DNA of 64,000 bases from Corynespora cassiicola (lineage: Eukaryota > Ascomycota > Dothideomycetes > Pleosporales > Corynesporascaceae). This document shows positions 1 to 9,646 of the stretch, one piece after another (positions within the stretch are counted from its first letter, which is position 1; each line of letters starts with the position of its first letter). The stretch is from assembly GCA_022059125.1 (NCBI GenBank), contig JAEUWY010000004.1, positions 4,464,001 through 4,528,000 on the forward strand, given 5' to 3'. The notes below the pieces were generated by a model that saw only the letters and a list, made by a program, of their open reading frames with translations, did not search any database and was not told the DNA's origin. The position numbers and the translations under genes were made by a program.

Positions 1-68
1 CCGAGACCGTCAGCCCAACGAGCTGCAACGAGAATGGCGGGATCCATGAAGGAAGGGCACTTGTCAGA

Positions 69-1110
69 CTAGTGCGGCGTCGAGGCCAGTAACCGACCCA
101 GACTACCGTTCGCTGGCGACATGGAGGGGATGGGCGACTTCGCGTACAGGATCTCGCCCTCGATAGTGTTGATCGAGGTGTGGGACACGGGCGCGGCCTT
201 GAGCGAATACTGCGGTGGACTCGAGGGCGCAGTGTAGGTGCCGGACCAGGGCGTGACGAGGTCAATTGACTTTGAGCTGTACGACGAGCTGTGCGGGTTG
301 GTCCTGGGGGGGAGGGGCCTGGTGGACGGCGTGTAGGGCATGGACAGGCTCACCGACGAGGCCGGCGTATGTGAAAGGGAGGGTGCCGTGCTGAAGGTGA
401 CCTGCGAGGTGGATGCACGGTTGAAACGCGGGCGGTTGGGTCGCACGGCAGTCTCGGTCGACGAAGCGGTGGCCTCCTGGAATTGGCGCAGGTAGCGAGA
501 GGCATCCGAGTCCAAACGCTGCTTCTCGTCACCCGAGGCGGCGTTATCGTCTGAAGAGACCTCGGAAAAGGCACATGATGAGCGTTTGGACCGCGACTGG
601 GTCGGCGAGCGGGGCGGAACAATGTCTCGAAAGTGGAAGTCCTCCAGGGAAAAGTTGGCAAAGGGGGTGGTGGGCGGCGACAGGTCAAAGGGGTGCGAAA
701 AGGTCTTCTCGTTGTCCTTCTTGCGGCAGCTGTCTTGACGTTAGCAGGCGTCGCAGGGATCGGGGGTCAAGGGCACCATCGTCGTCATACCTCTCGGAGC
801 AGTACAGGACAGAGTTGTTTGGTATGATTATTTGCTTTTCGCAAGTCGTGCTACGTGGGGCGTCAGTATTGATTGGGCGCGGGGCGCAAAAGATGTGCAA
901 GGAAATGACTCACCAGTATTGCAGGAAGCTCGTTGCCATTACTTCGTCGTCGTCCAAGTCGTCGTCCTTGGGCGGGACGGCCTTGATGCTACCCTTGGAG
1001 GAGTGGGAGCGCTTGAAGAGAGGAGCGGGCTTGTTAGGCCGCGCGTGGGCCGGCAGCGGCCTTTTTGAGTGGGTGGACGGACGACTGGAGTGGTGGTGGT
1101 GGGTTGCCAT
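69..1110 (-). CDS. Ecl1-type zinc-binding life-span regulatory protein
   Basis: Three exons join in phase (914-1110, 791-850, 69-729) to give about 305 aa. The joined N-terminal part reads ATSFLQYCTTCEKQIIIPN, followed by a YCSESCRKKD segment. Four cysteines as CxxC plus CxxxC are the hallmark of the fungal Ecl1/2/3 zinc-binding family (extender of chronological lifespan), whose yeast members act in nutrient and stress signalling. Each intron removal is needed to build the zinc motif: the first Cys codon and the Ser before the fourth Cys are both split by introns. Before the motif lies a His/Ser/Lys-rich leader of about 60 residues; after it comes a long Ser/Thr/Pro-rich disordered tail. Yeast family members are much shorter, so the tail is a Pezizomycotina-type extension. 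The start is the first ATG of exon 1. Family assignment is firm; the exact role here is inferred. Confidence 0.85.
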
Positions 1111-2814
1111 TGAGATGGCGGACGGGCTGGTGAGATTTAAAGCCTCACGAAATAGAGTTGAGCACGGAGCGCAGGTTGCAGGACAGGGCAGGACAGGGCA
1201 GGCCAGGGAGATAATGCTCCGTGGCTGCCAACAGGGACGGCGGTGGAGAGGCGGTGACACAGCCGCAATGCTGTTCTTGCAGGCTGGGGAGCTGATATGA
1301 CGAGTGCGTGCTTTGTTCGAGTCTCTTATCGCGATGGCCCTGCACGGACGGGTTAGCCAGGAACGGCGGCTTTGAGATCCAAGGGCGCTGTGCCATAAAA
1401 AGCACAAGAGGCTCGGGCAATAACCCGCCGTGGCGCCGGGGCGACTACACGCACACGGACGGCGTCTCGAATAGCGGCAGCAGAGGAGAGGGCATCGTAT
1501 ACGTACGGCAGTTGGCAGTTGGCAGCGGGGCGCGTGCGGCAGCCTGCGACGGGACACAGCAGAGGAGGGCACTCGGTGTCTGCGAGGGCGACACTGCAGC
1601 TGGTGCACCCAAGACGGGCGACGGGCGATCAGCAACCGGGGATGGCGCAGCGATAAGCTTCTGTCGCCGCCCTGTCGATGGAGCGAGAGCCGAGGGTTTC
1701 CAGAGCACACGCGGCTGACGGCGGCACTCTCCAGGCGGGCAAATGATGGCGAGGGGGGCTTGATTGCTTGACTGTCTGAGGTGAAGTGGTTGGACGATGT
1801 ATGGGCGCGGTGCGTCGAATAAGTAGCTCTGTAGGCAGAGGATGCTAGAAACTTGGACAGCGCGGCCCGTCGTCAGCGCTTGCGAGAAGAGGTGCTCTAG
1901 AACGTAGGCGGCCGAGGTCTTGACGTCTTGACGAGGGGCTTCCCCGAATATATATGGAGTCGCGATATCGATAAGCCGCAAAGGGCGGAGGGCCGGGTGG
2001 GGAGCGTGGTTCGCAATGGCGAGCGAGATAGAGCCATTGCTATCATTGAGCACACCATCGTCGCCGTCCTGTTGGCTGACTCCGCCGCATCTCCTGCACC
2101 TCCTGCACCTCCTGCACCCCACTCGCACCCTCCCGTGCTGTTGCTCACACCGCAGCCCCTACCGATGCAGCAACTGAGCCGGCCCCGCGACTACAGTGCG
2201 CTTGGGAGCGTCCATCATGGTGTTGTCTGCCCCCCCGCTGCCGGCGAATCATGGCTGCCAGGGCGACCACCACGCCGCCCAGTCGGGGTCCATCCACGCT
2301 CCGCCTGCCCTGCTTCACAACGACGACCCTCGCAGGACTGCCGGCCCCCAGGACACTCGGGTGCGTGTCAACTTGTGCGTTATTGCCCGGCACCCCGCCA
2401 GGTGTGACAGCACGCTCATTGCGGTATTCCGGCGCTGCCCTTGGTTAGGTAACGGATTCACTGACTCTCTGCGCGCAGCCGTCCTCGCCAGTAGCATCCG
2501 AGGACCTGACCCATCCGCTTGGCCCGCTGCATGGGATTCGAGAGCCCGTTTTGCGAACACTGCTTCTACCTGCACGAATTGGCGTCGCCTGCAACGGCGG
2601 GGCTCCATTTTTCTACTCTAGCAGGCACCGAAATGCCGAGAAACAGCCAATGGGACCCCCAACACCAGGCCACTCGTCGTCTCGCCCTTCTAGCCCTGCC
2701 TTCATGAATAACGCCGCGACGTGAAACATATATTAGCAGTTAGCCCTGACAGCCTCAGGTCGAGCAGTCGCCATCGCGCATGACACGTGGTGGTCGAGCA
2801 CAATTCTGGGGCGG
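1111..2814. other. GC-rich gene-free stretch upstream of the Ecl1-type gene
   Basis: No convincing coding sequence on either strand. The open frames are GC-rich shadows with alternative starts and no recognisable domain. It probably holds the promoter and leader of the gene at 69-1110 and the 3' end of the methyltransferase transcript. Short tandem repeats occur: two and a half copies of a GGACAGGGCA unit near 1179-1203 and three copies of TCCTGCACC at about 2092-2118. Confidence 0.6.
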
Positions 2815-4427
2815 TCAAAGTGCAAAGGGGTCGCTGGCGCCTCGCGATCGAGTGATGCGCCAGATTTCGATCGGTGTCGACGTTGGATAGAAAGGGCCAC
2901 CCTGGAGCTGCTCTGCCACGGGCGGGAACGCTACCTGTTCTAAACTGAAGCCGTTTCGCTCTACCCCACAGTAATCAGCAACAGCTCAGCGGATGAGGTA
3001 AATCATCAAATCCAGGGCGGATGGGGAAAGGTGACCCACTACACGCGTTCAGAAAAGTCTCGAACGTCTGCTCGTTGCGTATCGTCGCAGAAATTAGCAC
3101 CTGTAGTGCCGAGTTCAGCTCGAAGAATTCCCTCAGCGACGAAACAAGCCGCGGGATGACCGACTTGTCGTATGTCTGCAGAGTTTTCCTTGAGCAAGTC
3201 TGGTCACGATTCGTCGTCCAGAGGGGAGATGGCTTACGACGTCTGCTCCGATGAGAAGTTCTGGTGCTTCCATCCCATAGTCCTCGGCAAATGCCGCCGC
3301 GTCCACGGGCCATCCCCATTTCAGGGCCGCCGTGCGGACGATGGGCTGGGTTGACTCATCCGAGTCGAGATCATTGAGAAAGACATTGGTCTTGATTGCG
3401 TCGACGACTGCCTCGTCACCGTCCGTGGCTACAATGCCCGCCACTCCAAGATGCTTTGCACATAGGATAGACAGCATGCCCGTTCCTGCCCCCAGCTCGA
3501 ACAATTTCTTTCCGCTGATCATGGCCTGACCGTCTGGGGATGCGAGGAACGATCCCAAAAGCAGAGCAGCCTCCCACGTCCGGAGGCCTGTGGTCCCGGA
3601 CGACGAGATGACGGATCGAGACTCGAGCAGAGTGACCGCCCGCTCGGCTGCAGTGCTGCCGTCATTAGCAACGAGGGGGAACGCGTACGTCACGAATGAT
3701 TTCTGTTGAGCTGAAGTGGACTCCGAAGGGACATCGGAACTCAAAAGCACAGAAAGTGCGCCCATTAGATCATCTGAAATTTCCTATTGGTAGGGAAACA
3801 CGCCAGTGGTTAGCAAAGTGGGTAGAGATGCCAAAGAAAAATGTGCGCAAGAATGGAGCAGAATGGAGCAGAAGGCGGTCCCGCCACTTGACATGACGAT
3901 ATGTCGAAATCTGGGACAGTCTCTGCTCGCCGACCCCATAGCGACCTGCATTTCTCCACACTTGTCTGAGAGTTGCAGTAGGACAGAGTCTGGCCCGGCT
4001 CATCTTCCCAAGGTGATGATCGGGCCTGCTTCCGTGCCCAGCAATGATGAGTGTCGTGCGGAGAACAAAAGACTACCCCAAGATTTCTGACAAGATCGGG
4101 TGAACTCGCGGAACAATTTCCATTTTCTAACTTTTGTGCTGAAAGGTGCGCTGTTGAAGAGAAGGGGAGCCATACATCCTCTTCGGGGTTGGTGATGGAT
4201 CTCTCCAACCTGGAAATGAGCACTTTGAGAACTCTCATTCGATAGCGTTCCGGCGGCAGTGACGATGTGCTGTCCACATCGAAGAGGTTGCTGAAGATCC
4301 AAGACTGAACGTCAGGCTTCTTGAGCGCCTCGGGACCAGGCCATCGCAGTTGCCCAGGCTCAACGAGCTGCAAGTACTGCCGGCGGAACGTCGCTAATGC
4401 AGAGAGGATGTCCGGGTCCATGGCCAT
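2815..4427 (-). CDS. FAM86/Efm3-type protein-lysine methyltransferase (EEF2 Lys methyltransferase-like)
   Basis: Four exons join in phase (4176-4427, 3238-3783, 3040-3175, 2815-2960) to give about 359 aa. The central part holds a seven-beta-strand methyltransferase core: GLRTWEAALLLGSFL (the FAM86 lead-in), then LFELGAGTGMLSILCAK (SAM-binding motif I), VATDGDE (post I), and GADV split by intron 2 from TYD (the motif IV region). The N-terminal segment, with the pattern DILSALATFRRQYLQL, matches the FAM86 N-terminal domain. The last intron was recognised because splicing it restores NACKRNGF and a conserved-looking end PFYPTSTPIEIWRITR; without it the protein stops early. The yeast relative Efm3 trimethylates a lysine of elongation factor 2. 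Two in-frame ATGs lie at 4427 and 4421; I chose the first. Related METTL21-type enzymes are the alternative, but the N-terminal domain favours FAM86. Confidence 0.85.
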
Positions 4428-5111
4428 GGGGAGAGGTTTGGTGTGCTCGTGAATGAGTGATCTCGAAATTCCTTCCCAAGTCCCTATCACCTGCCGACTC
4501 TTATTCTCCAGCCTGCCAAGACAGCAATTCTCTTTTCGTGTTCTCGATGGTAGTGTCGGGTGCTAACGGCCGAAAACAGACCTAGCTATACAACGTCGAC
4601 TCCTATGAGGCAAAAGCCACTTCTTGCAATGAAGATGCTCGTGGATACACTCTTGAGTCGACGCTATTCGCCTGAGTGCACTGGCTGGTGTATAGACGTG
4701 CTATGGTTAGTGATGGTGATGCACCAATGGACAAAAGTTGAAGCTTCACGAGGCAGACTGCAAGGCCATGCACAATGGTTTTGACACCTGCGACAAGGTG
4801 ATGGCTCCCTGAGTGTCTGCACATGGAAATCTCTGAAGTGCAGTGTTGAAGTTCGTCGCGCTTACCTAATTAGCCGCCCCGCAGCTTTAGCGAGTGTGCC
4901 AAGCTTCACCGCACCAACTGGAAATTTGAGCGACCACAGAACTTCGACGACGACATCCTGCCCACGGCCACGCACCACTAACCCCCTCGACTTCTAGCAG
5001 GATCGAATTCCTCCCAGTACGTGCTTTCTGCCCCGCTGATACTGATTGTTCGTAAAATTGTCCAGTCCTAACGCGTCCGCAATCTCCAGGTCGAACAGTC
5101 AATCCTCCAAC
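4428..5111. other. Divergent intergenic region between methyltransferase and eS24
   Basis: Shared upstream region of a minus-strand gene and a plus-strand ribosomal protein gene. Only weak open frames are present. The last 200 bases before the eS24 start are pyrimidine-rich, as expected for a ribosomal protein leader. No specific regulatory motif is claimed. Confidence 0.5.
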
Positions 5112-5730
5112 ATGGCCGACTCCCAGGTTACTCTGCGCACGCGCAAGTTCATCCGCAACCCCCTCCTCGGTCGTCGCCAGATGGTCGTGTAAGTCCCGAC
5201 TATACACACCTTTCGTTTCCGGCTTTCGCAATGTTTATGTTGGAGATGTCGAGATTGGGTCTGACAAACAATGTGTGCAGCGACGTCCTCCACCCCAACC
5301 GCGCCAACGTCTCCAAGGATGAGCTCCGCGAGAAGCTCGGCCAGCTCTACAAGGCCAAGAAGGACGATGTCTCCGTCTTCGGTTTCAAGACTCACTTCGG
5401 TGGCGGCAAGAGCACCGGTTTCGCTCTCATCTACGACTCATCCGAGGCCATGAAGAAGTTTGAGCCCCACTACAGGCTCGTGCGGTACGGCCAGGCGTCC
5501 AAGATCGAGAAGGCCAGCAGGCAGCAGCGTACGTTTCCCCATCCCGGGTGTTGCTGGTGGTGGATATACATGATACAAAACGTCTTGTTTTTGTGTTGGG
5601 AGGCGCAAGCGAGTGCATGCCGAGGACACGATGCTGACGGATTCAAACAGGCAAGCAGCGCAAGAACAGGTCGAAGGAGTTCCGGGGTACGGCCAAGACC
5701 AAGGGCGCGTCGAAGAAGGACAAGAAATAA
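5112..5730 (+). CDS. rps24: 40S ribosomal protein eS24 (S24)
   Basis: Three exons (5112-5188, 5281-5528, 5651-5730) give 134 aa, the normal length for eS24. The start [19 protein letters not shown] is the canonical N-terminus. Family signatures follow: QMVVDVLHP spanning intron 1, [30 protein letters not shown] and the basic C-terminal tail ending KKDKK. eS24 is a small-subunit protein needed for 18S rRNA maturation. Donors are GTAAGT and GTACGT; intron 1 ends GTGTGCAG and intron 2 has a GCTGAC branch-like element before AACAG. Intron 1 lies close to the start codon, as is common in fungal ribosomal protein genes. I looked for a snoRNA in the 122-nt second intron and saw no convincing C/D box pair. 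Confidence 0.97.
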
Positions 5731-6083
5731 GCGGTTTGACCCCTCTGATGGTGGTCGGGGTGGCGTGGTTTCTCTGGTTATCCGGGTGGTTCACGAGCAT
5801 GTTCACGACGGATCTGGAGTTGCAGTGGGCCTCGTGTACAGCTACTACGAACGCCTTCTGAAAATCTTTACTTGCGGTCGGGCCGGCAAGATATGGGTGG
5901 CGTTTGAGATTCATATGTCTGCTAACCATCCAATGCATATCATGGACCTTTCGATTGCCTATACCCTGTTTCTTTTGGTTTTGTCGCCACCTCCCCCCAC
6001 CAAAACCGCAATTCAAAGTCTGTGATCTGAAGACTACGTACACCTACCTACCTACACAGATACAAAAAAACCAAGACTTGGCC

Positions 6084-6120
6084 CCCAAACCAAACCAAAC
6101 CGAACCAAACCAAACCAAAT
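6084..6120 (+). repeat. CCAAA-unit tandem repeat
   Basis: Seven or so imperfect copies of a CCAAA pentamer, with one CCGAA variant, in the 3' flank of the eS24 gene. Probably a simple sequence repeat. Confidence 0.85.
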
Positions 6121-6356
6121 CGCTGTGCCCATGCACCCCGTATCCAACGATGTTTCGGATGGCTGCGACCCTGATGGCCTGTACCCGTTTTTGGGGCAAT
6201 CTATCTGGGGGGTGCCATGGTTCATGCGCGCGCTGACTACAAGCAAATCGAGCCCCGTTTCCATGATCTGCCCATGTCCCGCATTCATGTTCCGTCTTAT
6301 GTACCTATGCTGCACGTCCCCCCCCTTTTTTCGCCGACCCCTCATCTATTTGTGTC

Positions 6357-6383
6357 TGTGTGCGTGCGTGCGTGCGTGTGTGC
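6357..6383 (+). repeat. GTGC microsatellite
   Basis: About six copies of a TGCG/TGTG tetranucleotide in a gene-free region. Simple repeat with no visible function. Confidence 0.8.
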
Positions 6384-7435
6384 AAGTGTGGTGGGGCGCA
6401 GGGCATGTCTTAATTTGGTAGCATGCTAATCTTGGGTCCGTGGTGGTTTTGTTTATGCCGTGACGTCGATGGGTGGGCTTTGAGGGCATTTGGAAGGGCT
6501 TGGTGAGTTTATCGGGTTAGGATTGGAGGGTGAGTTGGATCGATGTCGTCGAGGCTCTAGTGCATATCTGGAGAGGTGGAGAAAGCTGTTTGAAGAATGG
6601 AGATTATGAATTGTTTATTTGGGTATTGTATCTTAATGTTGTTGTTGGGTCTGGCTTTTCCGGCCAGACAGAAGGGTGGTTTTGTACATGGATTGGTACA
6701 CAGTTGCAGTCGTCCGTCCTCAATTCTCCATCAATCATACACCACTCACACCTACAAGCACTGGACGGACATGAACAAGACAGCTTCTGGTGATAGTCTG
6801 AAACCATCCTCGAAGACTCATCTGTCTCGTCCGTAACAGCGTGTCTATGAATTTCGGCGGCTACACACCCCCATACAGCACTCTCAAAAGAGGACTATAC
6901 GACTAGCGTGCACCCACACAGACACCGGAGCCAAAAAAAACAACAAGTAGACCCCTGCCCTGATATCATCAGTCAGAAGCCCCCTATTCATTCCGCTGAT
7001 GCCCATGCCCCGGAAGAACCAAAGAACACCACCCCACGACGCCTCGCCGACAGATTTCAGACAGGGTCAAAAAGGTCAACCCTCATAGTGACAAAGTCAG
7101 CCGAGAACCTCCCATTCTTCCTGTCCAAATATGCTCCCACGGACTGAGAAAGACAAACGAGAGACCCCGTACTGATTGAAATCAGATACAAGCCTCTCGC
7201 CTATCCCGTCAGACCCTGTGCTACCGTGGTCACATATACCCCACGGCCCCCTCGAAAGAATCCTTCCGTGTGGCGTAACCAGATATGGGGAAAGCGAACA
7301 CGTCCTGGGGGTGCAAGCATTTCGGAAGAATGTGTACGCATATCCGTGTGCAAAGGGATTCTCTCCTCTTTCCCCACCTCCTGAACTCAGCCACCGTGTA
7401 CCTTCCCGGGATGGAGCCCTTCGACTTTCTGACGT

Positions 7436-9646
7436 TCAGGTCATTGCCACATCCGGCTTGACATCCGGCTTAGGCGCTGACTGCGCGACTTCGACAGTAT
7501 TTGCCACAGTGTTCGTATTCGAGGGTGCAGGTGCTGGCGTTGGTGTCTCCACTTTATCGGCCGCAGCAGGCGTACTCGAACTCGGTGCAGGTTGCTCCTG
7601 GGGTGGTACAGGTGGGGGAGGCCGAGTCGGCTTGGGCATCTCCATGAACCTCTTCGGCACGCCCATGGCGGGCGCCATGCCCAAGAATCCCTTTGACTTG
7701 TTCCCTCCAGGTATCTCAAGCGGCTTTGCCCGGCCTCCGACATAGCATCCCAGATCACCACTCCAGACGAAGCCCCCACCAACAACACCTCTGAGCACAC
7801 CAAAGGCTCGGGCGTTGCTGTATGCGATGCCTGTTTCTGGGTCGCGGTAACGTGCCACATTGTTGCTAACAGGGCAGATTTCCTTGTTGCGCGCAAGAGC
7901 GGCCTCCTTGACTTTGCTACCGCGGGTAGACTTTGGTGCGCTGAGCATCGCATTGATGAAGTTTGTAGCATCGGTCTGGGACCAGCCAAAGAGGGTGGTA
8001 GAGAGCTGGATGAGTGCTGATCGGTCCTTATCCTTGATCAACGCGGCTGTAGAGCGGCGGCTCGGTTGAGGCGCCTCGAGATTGGGGAACGAGGAAAGAA
8101 TAAGAAGATTTCGAAGTGCCCGACGAATCTCCCTGCGCCGTGGAGGCGGGGGAGGAACGGCAGGTCTTTGGAACTGAGACAGCATTTCCTGAGGATCGGC
8201 GCTCCCATTAGCAACAAGAGGGTCGTTGAGGGAAGGGTGTGATTGGGAAAAGGGAGAGTGGGAGAGGTTAGGCTGCATGGCCTGATTTTCATGTTGAGCG
8301 AAAGGATTTGGGGGAAGCTCTGATGATTGTGATGGTGAATGTGATTGTGGCTTAGAGGTCTGTGGACCTTCATCCTTGCCCTCACCTTCACGGTGAGGGT
8401 GAGATTGAGGTCCAGCATACTGGTCAATGCCAAAAAGGAACGAATCCGGATTCTGGGGAGGCGCAAACATAATGCTACTAGGATATGACATGGCGTTGGA
8501 GCCCATAAAAGGGTCATTCCCAGCGCCGAATGAAGGTTGCGTATGCGATGCCTGCGAAGGTTTGGGCTGGGGTAGTTGTGATTGTTGTTGGAGCGAGTCG
8601 ACCGCTTGCGTTTGGTTCTGGCTTGGGTCTGCCTGCGGTTCGGCTACATCTTTTTTCAGATCTGCAGTGTTTGCAGCTCCATCCTCGGCCGGTTTTGGTT
8701 GAGAAGGTACGTCCTTGTTGAGTTTCTCCTCCAAATCTTCAAGCTTTGGAGCATCTTTGCCCGTGTATTTGATCCTTTCATCCACCCAGATGGCAGGGCC
8801 GCTATAGAAGCGAACAAAGGGTCCATCAATCTGGCGGTTCTTCATTGCGTCGATCTTGGCTTGGCGCTCGGCGGCCCTCTGCTCTTCGGCCTCCTCCCAT
8901 CGGTGCAAGCTCTTGCTGTTGACGCGCTCGACTCTGGCCGCCTCGGCAAGTCGCTCTGTCTGGGACATGGGTTTTGGTTCATCCTTGGCTTTGCGCGCCT
9001 CGGCCGCCTTCATCATGGCGAGGGTATCATCTCGCCTACGGTCCTTCTCCTTCAACTTGGCCAGTGTGTGCTGCTTGTTCGCGATCGTCTGCTTGCGGGA
9101 GGATGTCCTCGTGGGGCCATCCTCTTCGGTAGGGATCCAAGACGCTCTTTCGGACTTCTTTTTGGGTCGAGGGGTGGAGGAGGATGGGGATTCGGTTCGA
9201 GGCACATCGAGCTTCACTTTTTTGCGCGCAGCTGCAAGGCGGGCGGCGAAGGGGTTGGTAGCGGTCTTGCGCTTCTTGATGCGCTCTTGACGCTCTGCCT
9301 TGCGCAGCTCCTTCTCGCCGGCATCGTCATCGGCGGCGGCGTCGTCGTCTTCCTCTGAGGATGACGAATCCAGATTGAAATCATCCTGGTTGTTGGCGTC
9401 GTCACCGACGAAATCCTCCTCGTTTGGAGCTTCCTCCCACTCGTCTCCCCACTCTTCCTCTTCGACGGATTGGGCGAGCAGCGTCGACATGCGGTTGCCC
9501 GCGTTTGATCTCCTCGAGCGCGAAACGGCCAGGAACTCGACCGGGGCATCTGGCTCGCTCTCGCCGTCCGAGGCCGACGCGGGGCCATGGCTATCTGACT
9601 GCGGGCGGCTGTCGATGTCCATCCGGTCTGACGGCTCTGTGGACAT
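7436..9646 (-). CDS. vps72: YL1/Vps72 (Swc2) subunit of the SWR1 chromatin remodeller
   Basis: A single exon encodes 736 aa. The N-terminal third carries the YL1 signature: EFLAVSRSRRSNAGNRMSTL, the acidic stretch EEEWGDEWEEAPNEEDF and a basic region with KRKTATNPFAARLAAARKK. The C-terminal YL1_C domain is visible as CPVSNNVARYRDPETGIAYS and the following NARAFGVLRGVV. The middle is Gln/Pro/Ser-rich and disordered. In yeast Swc2 binds H2A.Z-H2B and nucleosome-free DNA within SWR1, which exchanges H2A for H2A.Z. It is longer than many homologues because of the disordered middle and a Pro/Ala-rich tail. The start at 9646 is the first in-frame ATG; a second one lies eight codons in. The gene diverges from the PUF-RRM gene across a 2.3-kb gap. 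Confidence 0.95.
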   Translation of the reverse strand: MSTEPSDRMDIDSRPQSDSHGPASASDGESEPDAPVEFLAVSRSRRSNAGNRMSTLLAQSVEEEEWGDEWEEAPNEEDFVGDDANNQDDFNLDSSSSEEDDDAAADDDAGEKELRKAERQERIKKRKTATNPFAARLAAARKKVKLDVPRTESPSSSTPRPKKKSERASWIPTEEDGPTRTSSRKQTIANKQHTLAKLKEKDRRRDDTLAMMKAAEARKAKDEPKPMSQTERLAEAARVERVNSKSLHRWEEAEEQRAAERQAKIDAMKNRQIDGPFVRFYSGPAIWVDERIKYTGKDAPKLEDLEEKLNKDVPSQPKPAEDGAANTADLKKDVAEPQADPSQNQTQAVDSLQQQSQLPQPKPSQASHTQPSFGAGNDPFMGSNAMSYPSSIMFAPPQNPDSFLFGIDQYAGPQSHPHREGEGKDEGPQTSKPQSHSPSQSSELPPNPFAQHENQAMQPNLSHSPFSQSHPSLNDPLVANGSADPQEMLSQFQRPAVPPPPPRRREIRRALRNLLILSSFPNLEAPQPSRRSTAALIKDKDRSALIQLSTTLFGWSQTDATNFINAMLSAPKSTRGSKVKEAALARNKEICPVSNNVARYRDPETGIAYSNARAFGVLRGVVGGGFVWSGDLGCYVGGRAKPLEIPGGNKSKGFLGMAPAMGVPKRFMEMPKPTRPPPPVPPQEQPAPSSSTPAAADKVETPTPAPAPSNTNTVANTVEVAQSAPKPDVKPDVAMT

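Larger units (their letters stand above)
5731..7435. other. Convergent 3' region between eS24 and VPS72 genes
   Basis: A gene-free stretch between two genes that point at each other, so it holds both 3' UTRs. The open frames show no domain and are interrupted. It contains a CCAAA-type tandem tract (about 6084-6120) and a GTGC microsatellite (about 6357-6383). No RNA gene was recognised. Confidence 0.6.

Noticed and set aside
5529..5650. Intronic snoRNA in the eS24 gene
   Set aside because: No matching C box (RTGATGA) and D box (CTGA) pair with closing stem; the only CTGA-like element fits the branch point.
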